NCBI RefSeq assembly: GCF_900537175.1
Contig: NZ_LS999833.1
Coordinates: 2,108,001-2,172,000, forward strand
Length of the DNA: 64,000 bases
DNA from: Lentilitoribacter sp. Alg239-R112
GTDB lineage: Bacteria > Pseudomonadota > Alphaproteobacteria > Rhizobiales > Rhizobiaceae
Reading direction: 5' to 3'
Shown piece by piece: positions 35,008-44,616 of this stretch. The number at the start of each line of letters is the position of its first letter. The stretch's first letter is position 1. The notes beneath the pieces are model-generated. The model saw only the letters and a list, made by a program, of their open reading frames with translations. It was not told the origin of the DNA and ran no database searches. The position numbers were made by a program, and so were the translations under genes.

Positions 35008-36222
35008 TCAGAAATTACTGACGTCAGGGTTTGCGCCAATCTTATGGATAGCCAAATCGGCACCCATCTGTTGTTCTTCGTCAGTTAAACGAATACCCAG
35101 TGTTGCCTTAAGCATCCCATAAACAATTAGACCCGCAATAAAGGCATAACCAGCACCAACAATGGAGCCAACCAACTGGCTCATAAATGTTACGCCGCCA
35201 AGACCACCAAATGCTTCTGTACCAAATATACCACAAGCGATACCACCCCACAGGCCACAAAGACCGTGTAGTGGCCAAACACCAAGCACATCATCAATCT
35301 TCCACTTGCTTTGGCACAAGTTAAAGAACATCACAAAGACAACCCCAGCTATACCGCCAACAACCAATGAACCAATAGGGTTCATGATGTCAGATCCTGC
35401 ACAAACAGCGACGAGACCTGCAAGCGCACCATTGTGAATGAAACCTGGATCGTTCTTACCAACAATAAGAGCCGTTAAAATACCACCGACCATTGCCATC
35501 AACGAGTTTAACGCAATCAGGCCAGAAACATTTGCCACAGATGCAGCTGTCATCACATTAAATCCGAACCAACCTACGCAAAGAAGCCATGAACCAAGCG
35601 ATAACCACGGAATGGACGATGGCGGAAAGTTTGGTGTTTTGGAGCCATTCTTATAACGCTTATAGCGCGCGCCAAGTAAAATGACGGCTGCAAGTGCGAT
35701 CCAACCACCAACAGCGTGCACTACAATTGAACCTGCAAAATCATGGAATTCTGCTCCAAAGGTTTCGTTCAACCAGCTTTGAAAACCATAATTTCCACCC
35801 CAGATAATACCTTCAAAAAACGGGTAGAAAAAACCAACGATCAATGCCGATGCTATAAGTTGCGGATAGAATTTTGCACGCTCAGCAATACCACCAGAGA
35901 TGATTGCAGGAATGGCGGCTGCAAATGTTGTTAGAAAGAAGAGTTTAACAAGTGTTAGCCCCTGCGCTTCAAAAACCTCATTCGGGCCAGACAATGTCGC
36001 AGCATCGGTGAAAAAGTTTGACCCGTATGCAACCGTATAACCAATCACAAAATAGGCGACGGTTGAGATAGCAAAATCAGAAATGATTTTAACCATCGCA
36101 TTGACTTGGCTTTTATGACGAACGGTACCTACTTCTAAAAAGGCAAAGCCGCCATGCATCGCAAAAACCAAAATTGCGCCCAGAAGGACGAAGAAAACAT
36201 CTGTTCCAATCACAAGAAACAC
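35008..36222 (-). CDS. amtB: Ammonium transporter (Amt family)
   Basis: 404 residues, 11 TM helices, as usual for Amt. The pore His pair is visible as SIVVHAVGGW and VWPLHGLCGLWG. Other family signatures are FAFLEVGTVRHKSQVNAM, FAAAIPAIISGGIAERAKF and the C-terminal RLTDEEQQMGADLAIHKI, which contacts PII proteins. It conducts NH4+/NH3 across the inner membrane. No glnK lies next to it; 36223-36555 upstream (333 bp) contains no gene and probably holds its promoter. Housekeeping nitrogen uptake. Confidence 0.92.
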   Translation of the reverse strand: MFLVIGTDVFFVLLGAILVFAMHGGFAFLEVGTVRHKSQVNAMVKIISDFAISTVAYFVIGYTVAYGSNFFTDAATLSGPNEVFEAQGLTLVKLFFLTTFAAAIPAIISGGIAERAKFYPQLIASALIVGFFYPFFEGIIWGGNYGFQSWLNETFGAEFHDFAGSIVVHAVGGWIALAAVILLGARYKRYKNGSKTPNFPPSSIPWLSLGSWLLCVGWFGFNVMTAASVANVSGLIALNSLMAMVGGILTALIVGKNDPGFIHNGALAGLVAVCAGSDIMNPIGSLVVGGIAGVVFVMFFNLCQSKWKIDDVLGVWPLHGLCGLWGGIACGIFGTEAFGGLGGVTFMSQLVGSIVGAGYAFIAGLIVYGMLKATLGIRLTDEEQQMGADLAIHKIGANPDVSNF

Positions 36223-36555
36223 CCCTATTAATTTTAGTTGAAGCCCCTTATCTCAGGACTTACTCATCAAACCCGTTGCAAGGTTCGTGCCAAGTAGTCG
36301 GAGTAATTAAGAAATGGCGCTATATTTTGCATTTTCCATATATTTTCATGATGAAAGTTCGGTCAAATAGCTCAATCCATAATCACAGCCATATCAACTG
36401 ATTAATATTTAGGCACTTTGGTGATAAAACAGCCTCTAATACATCAACAAACAGGCAAACTGAAATACTCTCCCTATCTAAAAACAAAATAGAGGCGTAG
36501 AGAGAATATCGATTGTTGAAATGGGTATCGCTTTGTTAATCGTAAAAAGATTACC

Positions 36556-37038
36556 TTAGACGTAGGTCATAAGACAGATTCGACCATCATGTGTTTCATG
36601 TTCGCTATGTTTTTTAAACCCTGATTTTTCATAAGCTTTAATTGCGCGCTCGTTAGCAACATATGGGTCAATAACAATTTGCTCCGCGCCATGACTTATC
36701 AAGTTCTCGATATGCTGACCCAAATAACCGTGCCCGTGTCCTTTTCCAATCATCTCATCAATACCTATAAATGTATCGATTGCGCGCGTTGTTGGGGGAA
36801 ATGAAGCAAAATAGTCTTGCGGCCAATCGTGAACGCAATAATCTTGAACATACGCAAATGGCATTTCGTTGAGGGATACAATCATCAAATTGATTTTAGG
36901 ATCATTAATGTCATGCCTGATAAGACGATGCTCTTCTTCTGGGTCGCCCCACCATTTCAGCAATTCAGGCGAACGCAACCATTCACCCAACATTGGGAAA
37001 TCATTGCGTTCAACATTTCTAAATTGATAAGTCTGCAT
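36556..37038 (-). CDS. GNAT-family N-acetyltransferase
   Basis: 160 residues, resembling the AAC(6')-type or siderophore-type GNAT fold: RNVERNDFPMLGEWLRSPELLKWWGDPEEE at the N-terminus, FIGIDEMIGKGHGHGYLGQ (acetyl-CoA binding loop, G.G.G/A), and VANERAIKAYEKSGF near the C-terminus. Substrate unknown; aminoglycoside acetylation should not be assumed. It lies 14 bp after mnmA on the same strand, so it is likely cotranscribed. Confidence 0.8.
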   Translation of the reverse strand: MQTYQFRNVERNDFPMLGEWLRSPELLKWWGDPEEEHRLIRHDINDPKINLMIVSLNEMPFAYVQDYCVHDWPQDYFASFPPTTRAIDTFIGIDEMIGKGHGHGYLGQHIENLISHGAEQIVIDPYVANERAIKAYEKSGFKKHSEHETHDGRICLMTYV

Positions 37039-37052
37039 TTTGGGACGCCAAA

Positions 37053-38270
37053 TTATAAAGCGTGGGCGGTTTCACCTTCACGAGAATTCTGTTCATTTAA
37101 CATCGCCAACATATGCTCTGTATTCGGATCTCTCAGCGATTTTGCAATAAACCCACCACCGTAAACGCGTGCCTCATCATCTGGACTAGAATAGAGAACA
37201 CAAGCCTGCCCTGCCGCGACACCTTCTTCACCATCCAGCAATTCTACGCTCACGTCTCCATCAACATACCGTACAAGAGCAGATGTAGGCGGTCGCGTGG
37301 ACCGAACTTTTGCAAAACAATGAAAACCTTCATCTGGCAATTCATTGATTGGGCTATCACCTAACCAATTCACATCTCTCAAAATAACAGATTTTGTCTG
37401 CAATGCTTCTTTTGGCCCCACAACAACGCGAAGTGTCTTTGCATCTATGTGCACAACATAAAGCGGTTCACCGATGGAAACGCCAATGCCTCGCCGCTGA
37501 CCAATAGTATAGCGCAATATCCCTTCATGCTGACCCAGCACACGTCCATCAATATGGACAATATCGCCAGATAACACTGCTTCAGGTCGTAATTTCTCAA
37601 CGATAGCAGAGTATTTTCCCTGAGGAACAAAACAAATATCCTGGCTATCTGCCTTCTGCGCAACAACAAGCCCCATATCCGCTGCCAATGCACGCGTATC
37701 TGATTTCGGTAAATCGCCCAATGGAAAGCGAACATAATCCAGCTGGTCCTGCGTTGTCGCAAACAAAAAATAACTTTGATCACGATTACTATCGACAGGA
37801 CGAAAGAGCGCACGTCTGCTTGGGTTATCCTCAGATGGATTGGCGCGAGAACGTATATAGTGCCCGGTTGCAAGCGCATCGGCACCAAGATCCTTCGATG
37901 TGGCTAATAAATCCGCAAATTTTACTGTCTGATTGCATGAAATACATGGAACAGGCGTTTCACCAGCAACATAACTTTCTGCGAACGGATTGATCACAGC
38001 TTCCGCAAAGCGCTTTTCATAATCAAGTACATAATGCGGAATACCTATGGTTTCGCAAACTCTGCGAGCGTCATCAATATCTTGCCCTGCACAACATGAC
38101 CCAGCGCGATGAATTGCTGCTCCGTGATCATAAAGCTGAAGGGTTATACCAATAACGTCATATCCCTGGCGTTTTAAAATGCCTGCAACAACAGAGCTAT
38201 CTACGCCACCAGACATGGCAACAACAACCCGAGTATCCTCAGGTTTTTTATTTATATCTAGACTATTCAT
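37053..38270 (-). CDS. mnmA: tRNA-specific 2-thiouridylase MnmA
   Basis: 405 residues. It adds sulfur to U34 of tRNA-Lys, -Glu and -Gln. The PP-loop SGGVDSS lies at about residues 20-26. [11 protein letters not shown] carries the first catalytic cysteine and [10 protein letters not shown] the second. The region [16 protein letters not shown] is the central MnmA domain, and the C-terminal barrel ends near [12 protein letters not shown]. Length is slightly above the E. coli enzyme, as common in Hyphomicrobiales. Cytoplasmic. Divergent from sciP across about 190 bp. Confidence 0.95.
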   Translation of the reverse strand: MNSLDINKKPEDTRVVVAMSGGVDSSVVAGILKRQGYDVIGITLQLYDHGAAIHRAGSCCAGQDIDDARRVCETIGIPHYVLDYEKRFAEAVINPFAESYVAGETPVPCISCNQTVKFADLLATSKDLGADALATGHYIRSRANPSEDNPSRRALFRPVDSNRDQSYFLFATTQDQLDYVRFPLGDLPKSDTRALAADMGLVVAQKADSQDICFVPQGKYSAIVEKLRPEAVLSGDIVHIDGRVLGQHEGILRYTIGQRRGIGVSIGEPLYVVHIDAKTLRVVVGPKEALQTKSVILRDVNWLGDSPINELPDEGFHCFAKVRSTRPPTSALVRYVDGDVSVELLDGEEGVAAGQACVLYSSPDDEARVYGGGFIAKSLRDPNTEHMLAMLNEQNSREGETAHAL

Positions 38271-38461
38271 TTGACCTCAATTCAACAGCGTTAAAGGCGC
38301 TGATCAACTTCTATGCCCTATTCTATAAGCATTTAGGAGTAAAACAACAAGGTTCAAAATAATTCTAAATCTTACCAAATTGTTACTCACACTTTAGGCA
38401 AAAATTAAAATTGTGGCGATATAGTGGGCTTAGTGTTGGTCTTGAAAAGTAAGAGAGTACA

Positions 38462-38737
38462 ATGACCGAAATGATACGGCCTAGAGTAAAGTTTGTAATT
38501 GGTCCTGATGGCAGTCCGTTAACGATTGCCGATCTTCCGCCTGAATCGACCCGTAGATGGGTTATTCGCCGAAAAGCAGAAGTAGTAGCTGCTGTACGGG
38601 GTGGATTGTTGAGCCTTGAGGAAGCATGTGAGAAATACACATTAACGGTAGAAGAGTTTCTATCGTGGCAGGCTTCTATCAATGATCATGGATTAGCTGG
38701 TTTGCGTACGACGAGAATTCAGCAGTACCGCCACTAA
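38462..38737 (+). CDS. sciP: CtrA inhibitor SciP (DUF1153)
   Basis: 91 residues. The sequence RPRVKFVIGPDGSPLTIADLPP, then RWVIRRKAEVVAAVRGGLLSLEEAC and YTLTVEEFLSWQ is the DUF1153 helix-turn-helix. SciP binds CtrA and blocks its transcriptional activation in Caulobacter; homologues are conserved in alphaproteobacteria. Its location 1.4 kb from ctrA supports the call. The ATG at 38462 follows an AAGAGAG. Confidence 0.9.
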   Translation: MTEMIRPRVKFVIGPDGSPLTIADLPPESTRRWVIRRKAEVVAAVRGGLLSLEEACEKYTLTVEEFLSWQASINDHGLAGLRTTRIQQYRH

Positions 38738-38796
38738 AACGTCTCCAATTTTACATTCAAGTGTATTCAGTTTGCTGAATGCACTTTTTGTGATTC

Positions 38797-39267
38797 TCAA
38801 TCTTCTGCAAATAAAATTGCGGAGGATCGTTTATGTATGAGCCAATGAGAAATTATCGTAAGTAAAGTAGAACTTGCGTAAAACCATAATCCAATCTGAG
38901 AAAATGCGGATGCAACGCCTGATAATTTGGCTGCTACGATAACCAGTGCGACTAACAGAACATCCATCATGGACCACTTGGAAAGTAGCGGAATGAGTTT
39001 CATTAACACGCCATTTTTCTGTCGGTTCCAATTGATAGCTTCTAACAAAACAGCCATTTGTTTTGTAAATGGAAATATCACTGAAAAACTGGCTACCAAT
39101 GCCGCCAGCAAATACTCCTCGCTTACATATAATGTCGTGATGACATCTATAATTGAGGTTGTCTCGTCAAAAAAGTAGAAGGATTCGAACTTCATTATCG
39201 GCAAGACGACGCCTAGCGTTAAAGTCACTGAAGACAAAATGATGAGAAAAGATAATAGAAAAACCAA
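38797..39267 (-). CDS. PqiA-domain membrane protein
   Basis: 156 residues with about four TM helices. The segment LLSKWSMMDVLLVALVIVAAKL is the hallmark of paraquat-inducible protein A domains. PqiA proteins in enterobacteria are linked to envelope lipid transport with MCE proteins; this is a single-domain form with no pqiB partner nearby. The N-terminus may start slightly further upstream, since the frame is open there. It lies between sciP and fliJ on the opposite strand to sciP. Confidence 0.7.
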   Translation of the reverse strand: MVFLLSFLIILSSVTLTLGVVLPIMKFESFYFFDETTSIIDVITTLYVSEEYLLAALVASFSVIFPFTKQMAVLLEAINWNRQKNGVLMKLIPLLSKWSMMDVLLVALVIVAAKLSGVASAFSQIGLWFYASSTLLTIISHWLIHKRSSAILFAED

Positions 39268-39391
39268 AAAACCGCCGCCAGATTACCCTATCGATAATCA
39301 CTGGCACGGAAATATGTCCAAAGCAAGCTAACTTACTAAGTAAAATAAATGTCGATTAGGCTCCCCACTGCCAAAACGCACCTAAAATCGT

Positions 39392-39742
39392 TTAACCGAC
39401 GCGACGATGACCTTGGTCGCGTTCTGCAAGAGCAGAAGCTTTTTCAAATTCGGCTTCAGCCTCTTCCAATGCCAATTCTGCAGCATCAAGCTGTACTTTA
39501 AGTTCAGCAATCGAACCGTGTAGATTTTCTGCGCGGGTGCGAGCTGCTTTAGCAAAGGTTGGATAAGCGTAATTGGATGGATCAGAAATACCAGATTTCT
39601 TTTCTTCGGAAGCTATCTGGTATTCCAGCTCAGCAACCATTTTCTCCATCTCAGCCATCATCATTTGAATCCCATTCAGCTGGCGCGTCTTTTCAGACAC
39701 CTGAAACTGTTTGAGACGTGTTTGGCTTTCACGTGATTTCAT
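39392..39742 (-). CDS. fliJ: FliJ-like flagellar export protein
   Basis: About 116 residues from the ATG at 39742, which has GGAG eight bases upstream. Almost entirely coiled-coil: LKQFQVSEKTRQLNGIQMMMAEMEKMVAELEYQIASEE near the start and a second helix AELKVQLDAAELALEEAEAEFEKAS. FliJ is a soluble chaperone-escort of the flagellar type III export apparatus. In many Hyphomicrobiales fliJ lies beside ctrA, as here. No other flagellar gene is in the window. Confidence 0.75.
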   Translation of the reverse strand: MKSRESQTRLKQFQVSEKTRQLNGIQMMMAEMEKMVAELEYQIASEEKKSGISDPSNYAYPTFAKAARTRAENLHGSIAELKVQLDAAELALEEAEAEFEKASALAERDQGHRRVG

Positions 39743-40076
39743 ACTCATAACTCCATGGACCAATGGTCCTGAACTAAACTCAAAACTCAGCGAATCACTA
39801 TATCGCCGAACACGCTATTTTTCCCAAAAGAGTATCAATCTCCATGTGGAAAACATCACATGCAAAATTAATTTACCTCATAGGTTTTAAAGCTAAGTAA
39901 ACGTAGCGAAGTTTTTTTGTCAGTCTCACGCAATGTTCTGAAAGTAGATTCTTGAGTCAATAGAATCATTTAGCTCGAAACATTAAGATTTAAGGATAAT
40001 ACAAAATTAAAATTAGTTAACAAAAACAATAATCTGATTAAATAAATTAATAAACTAATGATACTTGCAATTAAGA

Positions 40077-40092
40077 ATTAGAATTTGTTAAC
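40077..40092 (+). promoter_or_regulatory. Possible CtrA box upstream of ctrA
   Basis: ATTA-N7-TTAAC, close to the CtrA consensus TTAA-N7-TTAA, 93 bp upstream of the ctrA start; autoregulation is known in Caulobacter. The rest of 39743-40076 is very AT-rich leader without a gene. Confidence 0.35.
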
Positions 40093-40185
40093 CATTTCAT
40101 GGCAACTTTCTTGCGAGAAACAAAACGTACTAAATCGTCGGAAAGCACTGAAAAGCCTTCTTCGACCGCGGCAAAGGGGAATTAC

Positions 40186-40887
40186 ATGCGTGTTCTATTA
40201 ATCGAGGACGATAGCGCGACTGCTCAGAGTATAGAGTTAATGCTCAAATCTGAAAGCTTTAACGTTTACACTACTGATCTTGGTGAAGAAGGTGTAGATC
40301 TTGGTAAGCTTTATGATTATGATATCATTCTTTTAGACCTTAACCTTCCAGATATGTCAGGTTATGAAGTTCTTAGAACACTTCGTTTATCTAAAGTTCA
40401 AACCCCGATCTTAATCCTTTCCGGCATGGCGGGCATAGAAGATAAAGTTCGCGGCCTAGGCTTTGGCGCAGACGATTACATGACTAAGCCCTTCCACAAA
40501 GATGAACTTGTTGCTCGTATTCAAGCGATTGTTCGTCGCTCAAAAGGCCACGCTCAATCCGTTATCACCACTGGCGATCTCATTGTAAATCTTGACGCAA
40601 AAACAGTTGAAGTTGGCGGCCAGCGTGTTCACCTTACTGGCAAAGAATACCAAATGCTCGAACTTCTTTCGCTGCGCACGGGGACTACGCTTACAAAAGA
40701 AATGTTCCTCAACCACCTTTACGGAGGTATGGACGAGCCAGAACTTAAGATTATTGATGTCTTCATCTGCAAACTTCGTAAAAAATTGGCCACCGCGGCA
40801 GGCGGTATGAATTACATCGAAACCGTTTGGGGTCGCGGCTATGTGCTACGCGAACCAGATGAAAACGAAGTTCGCGAAATCGCTTAA
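40186..40887 (+). CDS. ctrA: Cell cycle response regulator CtrA
   Basis: 233 residues from the ATG at 40186, chosen because AAGGGGAATTAC precedes it and [14 protein letters not shown] is the canonical CtrA start; an in-frame ATG at 40099 would add 29 non-conserved residues. The receiver domain has phospho-acceptor Asp51 ([15 protein letters not shown]). The C-terminal OmpR-type winged helix contains [21 protein letters not shown] and [12 protein letters not shown]. CtrA controls cell division, flagellum and replication genes in alphaproteobacteria. The sciP, chpT and response regulator genes are neighbours. Confidence 0.96.
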   Translation: MRVLLIEDDSATAQSIELMLKSESFNVYTTDLGEEGVDLGKLYDYDIILLDLNLPDMSGYEVLRTLRLSKVQTPILILSGMAGIEDKVRGLGFGADDYMTKPFHKDELVARIQAIVRRSKGHAQSVITTGDLIVNLDAKTVEVGGQRVHLTGKEYQMLELLSLRTGTTLTKEMFLNHLYGGMDEPELKIIDVFICKLRKKLATAAGGMNYIETVWGRGYVLREPDENEVREIA

Positions 40888-40918
40888 GCTATCCATCCAT
40901 TCAATTATCTAATTTCTG

Positions 40919-40950
40919 AACCCGTTAGAGCAACCTCTGACGGGTTTTTT
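40919..40950 (+). terminator. Rho-independent terminator of ctrA
   Basis: AACCCGT / ACGGGTT stem followed by a T-run, about 30 bp after the ctrA stop. Confidence 0.8.
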
Positions 40951-41006
40951 GAAGCTAAATTTATAAAACCACAATCGGTTTCATGCGCTTCAACAACAAA
41001 ATGGGT

Positions 41007-41369
41007 TTAAGCGGCAGCTAACATCGGCTCGAACACATTTGTAAGTGCAGCGCGATCAAATGGTTTTAAAAGAAAATCACTCGCACCAGAACGACGACCT
41101 GCCATCATACGCTTCAAATCAGCCTCTACTAAGCTATAGACAATGCGTATATCTTTGCCACCTTCGATCGAACGAATTTCAGCAATAAGATCTAAAGCAC
41201 CTTCTAGATCGGCATCCACAACCAATACATCAGGAAGATCTGCTTCACAGAAGCTTCTCGCCTGGGCTAACGAATTTGTTTCAACAACAGCGAAGTCAAA
41301 TCCAGTAAGAATCTTTTTGGCAATTTTACAGATCACCGGTGATTCATCAACAATTACTAATCGACGCAT
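41007..41369 (-). CDS. Single-domain response regulator
   Basis: 120 residues, a stand-alone receiver domain. Asp52 in VLVVDADLEG is the predicted phospho-acceptor; D8/E9 in IVDESP form the acidic pocket, and K104 in FLLKPFD is the conserved lysine. No output domain. In Hyphomicrobiales a receiver of this type is found beside chpT; it is distinct from CpdR and DivK by sequence. It may receive phosphate from ChpT or compete with CtrA (inference). A possible CtrA box lies at 41543-41557. Confidence 0.75.
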   Translation of the reverse strand: MRRLVIVDESPVICKIAKKILTGFDFAVVETNSLAQARSFCEADLPDVLVVDADLEGALDLIAEIRSIEGGKDIRIVYSLVEADLKRMMAGRRSGASDFLLKPFDRAALTNVFEPMLAAA

Positions 41370-41542
41370 TTTAATCCCCTTATTCTTCCAATTGTGGGGT
41401 CAATATAACATCACCAAACAAATATTCAGTTATCAATCAGACTTAACAAGTTGTTACACAATCCAAGGCTATTTCTAGCTATCATCGTGTTGAAAAATTC
41501 GAAACGATGAAAACAACAGCGTTAAATTCTGGAAAAACAGGA

Positions 41543-41557
41543 TTAACAAAAAGTAAA
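41543..41557 (-). promoter_or_regulatory. Possible CtrA box upstream of the receiver gene
   Basis: TTTA-N7-TTAA on the minus strand, 174 bp upstream of the receiver start at 41369. Correct 7-bp spacing; one mismatch to consensus. Confidence 0.3.
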
Positions 41558-41629
41558 CGAGACACGAAAACGCCTCCCCCATTTTAACTCAAGGCAAATA
41601 GGGGAAGTCTTCTCCTAACAAATTTTAAA

Positions 41630-42274
41630 TTATGCCTTTGGTTTGGCTGTAAAAACAACATCATCCGTATTAACGACGCATGCCAATTCTAAATCAGATT
41701 CATCAGCAAGCAAAACTGTATAATATGGTTGCACAGCATGGGCATCTATTGCCTCCTCAGCTTGCCCTGAATTGATTTCAAGAAACTTCGGAGGAACACG
41801 TATCATTTTACCGCGCGCGACGAGCCTAAAATGCGGTGCCGTGTCCAGATCTTCCAAGAAAACGTCAATCTCACCACCGCGTGGAATTGCACCAAAAGCA
41901 ATCAAGAATAAGTTCATCAACAATTTAACTTTGTTCTTGGGAACAATCGCACGGGTTCCATACCAGTTAACCACCGTTTTCGCATCGGTTGACACGAAGT
42001 CCTGAATAGCCCGTTCAGCCTCACCTGTATCAATAGAAGCGCCGATCGAGCCTGAGGCTCCAAAAGCCAGCCTAGCAAACTTGAGCCGCACAGAAGCATT
42101 GGCGGCACTAGCACGGATAAGGTCCATTGCATCGTCATCTGCACCTCCCTCATCCAGGAGCTCAAGACCATTATTAATAGCACCCACGGGCGATATTATA
42201 TCGTGGCACACACGAGAGCATAATAATGCTGCAAGATCATGTCCGGCTAATTTCAGATTTGGATTATTTGGCAT
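41630..42274 (-). CDS. chpT: Histidine phosphotransferase ChpT
   Basis: 214 residues from the ATG at 42274, with GGAG six bases upstream; an ATG at 42295 would add seven residues. The DHp helix is LAALLCSRVCHDIISPVGAI, whose His is the phospho-acceptor, followed by LELLDEGG. The degenerate ATPase-like domain includes KNKVKLLMNLFLIAFGAIPRGG. ChpT carries phosphate from CckA to CtrA and CpdR. Location next to ctrA and the single receiver supports the call. Confidence 0.9.
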   Translation of the reverse strand: MPNNPNLKLAGHDLAALLCSRVCHDIISPVGAINNGLELLDEGGADDDAMDLIRASAANASVRLKFARLAFGASGSIGASIDTGEAERAIQDFVSTDAKTVVNWYGTRAIVPKNKVKLLMNLFLIAFGAIPRGGEIDVFLEDLDTAPHFRLVARGKMIRVPPKFLEINSGQAEEAIDAHAVQPYYTVLLADESDLELACVVNTDDVVFTAKPKA

Positions 42275-42426
42275 GTGGTTCTCCAGATTGCGCATTTAAC
42301 GCATTTATACCGTGTTCGAAAATCAATTGTCATAAGCCTCTGGCAACAAGGCAACCGCAAACAATCACAAGCTTTGGGTCATCAATACATTGATTCACAA
42401 CTTAGCCATAATGAAACCTTAATTGG

Positions 42427-42442
42427 TAAACCGCTTATTAAC
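42427..42442 (+). promoter_or_regulatory. Possible CtrA box upstream of eipA
   Basis: TAAA-N7-TTAAC with correct spacing, 84 bp upstream of the eipA start. In Brucella eipA is known to be directly controlled by CtrA, which makes this site plausible. Confidence 0.45.
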
Positions 42443-42525
42443 ATCATTGAGAGAAAATGCTGCAAAGTGAACAAAATTGGGTTGTAGGCCTAAAGTTTGT
42501 AACAAATAACAACCGGAGACACAAA

Positions 42526-43113
42526 ATGAGATCTATTTTTGCGCCAATGAAAAACTTTAACCGTTTATTGTGTGCACTTGCTCTCATATTGCCCATGATG
42601 GCAACGCAAGCGTCATCGCAAGATAATCAGGCCTATTACACAGCTCAGGAAATTGTGGATGCAGGACATGGGTTCTTTGGTTCAACATCAGGCGCACTGG
42701 CTAAACTGATTGAACATACTTTCAGTAAATATGGCGTCCCGAACGGATACATCCTCGGCCAAGAGGCTTCCGGTGCAATTGTCGGCGGCCTTACATATGG
42801 AGAAGGTGTGCTTTACACAAAGAACGCGGGTCAGCACCCAACTTTTTGGCAAGGCCCATCAATCGGGTTTGACTATGGCGGAGAAGGGTCACGCACAATG
42901 ATGCTCGTTTATGACCTTCCAAGCATCGAAAACGTATATGGCCGATATGGTGGCTTGAGCGGTTCTGCATATGCCATTGCCGGCCTTGGACTAACTGTCC
43001 TCAGACGCGGTGATGTATTACTCGTTCCTATCAGAACAGGTGTCGGAGCACGACTTGGTATTAATGTTGGTTATCTAAAAGTGACAAAGAAACCCACTTG
43101 GAATCCTTTTTGA
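42526..43113 (+). CDS. eipA: Envelope integrity protein EipA (DUF1134)
   Basis: 195 residues from the ATG at 42526, which follows CGGAGAC; an upstream ATG at 42457 adds 23 unlikely residues. The signal peptide is LLCALALILPMMATQASSQ. The DUF1134 core reads YYTAQEIVDAGHGFFGSTSGALAKLIE, GEGVLYTKNAG, WQGPSIGFDYGGEGSRTMMLVYDL and IRTGVGARLGINVGYLK. EipA is a small periplasmic beta-barrel protein needed for envelope stress resistance and virulence in Brucella abortus. Its place beside chpT fits CtrA control. Confidence 0.93.
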   Translation: MRSIFAPMKNFNRLLCALALILPMMATQASSQDNQAYYTAQEIVDAGHGFFGSTSGALAKLIEHTFSKYGVPNGYILGQEASGAIVGGLTYGEGVLYTKNAGQHPTFWQGPSIGFDYGGEGSRTMMLVYDLPSIENVYGRYGGLSGSAYAIAGLGLTVLRRGDVLLVPIRTGVGARLGINVGYLKVTKKPTWNPF

Positions 43114-43257
43114 TTTACAATTAAGTCCGAATTTTAGCACCACATTTTCAATCTTAACTTTAATTTCACTATAAACTTGCTCAGCCAAGCAGCCTATGTT
43201 TTAAGGTTTATTGGGTGCCTATTATAGGTATATGTAAACTTTTGGGCTTATTTTATT

Positions 43258-44538
43258 TTGATCGAGCTAATACTATTTGTTGCACTGGGGTTTCTAGCAG
43301 CTGCCCTTTTAGGCATGATTGTTGCACCAGCTATTTATCGCCGTGTAGTGAAATTAACTGAACGTAGAATGCGCTCGACAGTGCCTCTCAATGCGGCTGA
43401 AATAAAAGCAGCTAAAGATATGGAGCGTGCCGCCTTTGCAGCCGAAAATGCACGCATATCGGTAGAACTTCGAAAAGAACGAGAGCAATTAACCGAACAG
43501 CGGGCAGGTAATTCGCGTTTATCAGATACTGTTGTAAAAATGCGTAGTCAAAACCTTGAGCTACAAAATGATCTTAACGACTTAAAACAAGAAAGTGGCA
43601 GCTTACGTTCAAATCTTCGCATTGAAGAAAGTAAACTTGAAAAAGCGCAAGATGCCCTAGAAGATGCGCAGAAATCCAATACTGAGAAAGAAAAGCAAAT
43701 CTTATCGATGCTTGATAAGGCAAATTATCTTTCGACAGAAATGAACTCTCTAAGAATTGAAAATGCCACGAAGGATACTGAGGCTGAAAATCTGCGATCA
43801 ACGATTGATTCTTTAAGAAATGAGCATCGTCGCCTCAGAAACAATCAATCTGAGCTTCAAAATCGTGCGGAAAAATTGAAGGTTGAATTGGGGATTGAAC
43901 GTCAAAAAACAATCAAACTTGAAAAACGCATCGATACAGCAGAGACCCAAATTGCTAACAGAGATCAGAAAATAGAGGCTCGCAACGACGAAATCAAACG
44001 TCTTAAAGAGAAGATGGGCGCAGTAAGATCGGAAACGTCTGATCTAAGAAAATCACTTAAAATGAGCGAAACGGAACGTAGGACGCTGGAACGAAAATTG
44101 CAGCGGGTTGAAAAACAACTATCCAAGCACGAAGGCAGAGTTCCGGTTGAACATAAGTCAGCTCGGATAGATACACCAAAACCAACGCCTGCATTTAAAG
44201 AAACAACAAGTATTTCCAAAGAAGAATTGGTATATCGCTCACTTTCGCGGAGCGAAATCGCGGAGCGTGTTGAAAGACTTCGTAAACGTCATAATGATCT
44301 GATTGAAGATCTAAAACGAAAAAGCGACAATAGTCCTGATAGTGATCATCGTCGTGAACTCGCTGAAATTGCGGCCATGATGATCGACCTTACTGCTGCT
44401 AGGGAAGGCGAAACATCAAAAATTCATGATATTCTAAAAGATCACATCCTAACCAAACCAGGTTCAGGGAAACGGCCAAATTTAGCAGACAGAGCAAAGC
44501 GCCGGATAGAAAAAACGAACAACCCGCCGATAAACTAA
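43258..44538 (+). CDS. Membrane-anchored coiled-coil protein
   Basis: 426 residues from a TTG at 43258. One N-terminal TM helix (ILFVALGFLAAALLGMIVAPAIY) is followed by a very long coiled coil (about residues 55-295, rich in Glu, Lys, Arg, Leu). A C-terminal helical region (LVYRSLSRSEIAERVERLRKRHNDLIEDL, AEIAAMMIDLTAAREG) closes the protein. Proteins of this form are common and unnamed in Hyphomicrobiales. Role unknown; envelope or division scaffolding is possible, without direct evidence. Confidence 0.7.
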   Translation: MIELILFVALGFLAAALLGMIVAPAIYRRVVKLTERRMRSTVPLNAAEIKAAKDMERAAFAAENARISVELRKEREQLTEQRAGNSRLSDTVVKMRSQNLELQNDLNDLKQESGSLRSNLRIEESKLEKAQDALEDAQKSNTEKEKQILSMLDKANYLSTEMNSLRIENATKDTEAENLRSTIDSLRNEHRRLRNNQSELQNRAEKLKVELGIERQKTIKLEKRIDTAETQIANRDQKIEARNDEIKRLKEKMGAVRSETSDLRKSLKMSETERRTLERKLQRVEKQLSKHEGRVPVEHKSARIDTPKPTPAFKETTSISKEELVYRSLSRSEIAERVERLRKRHNDLIEDLKRKSDNSPDSDHRRELAEIAAMMIDLTAAREGETSKIHDILKDHILTKPGSGKRPNLADRAKRRIEKTNNPPIN

Positions 44539-44616
44539 GCAGCCTGATCTTAAGGAACCGGGAGCAATTATACCGCAATCCTCAGATCGTTCTCATCTAC
44601 TTTCTCGGAAAATTGA

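Noticed and set aside
36556..37038. Aminoglycoside resistance acetyltransferase
   Set aside because: It has only the general GNAT pattern; nothing in the sequence assigns the substrate, and it is part of a core mnmA transcript.
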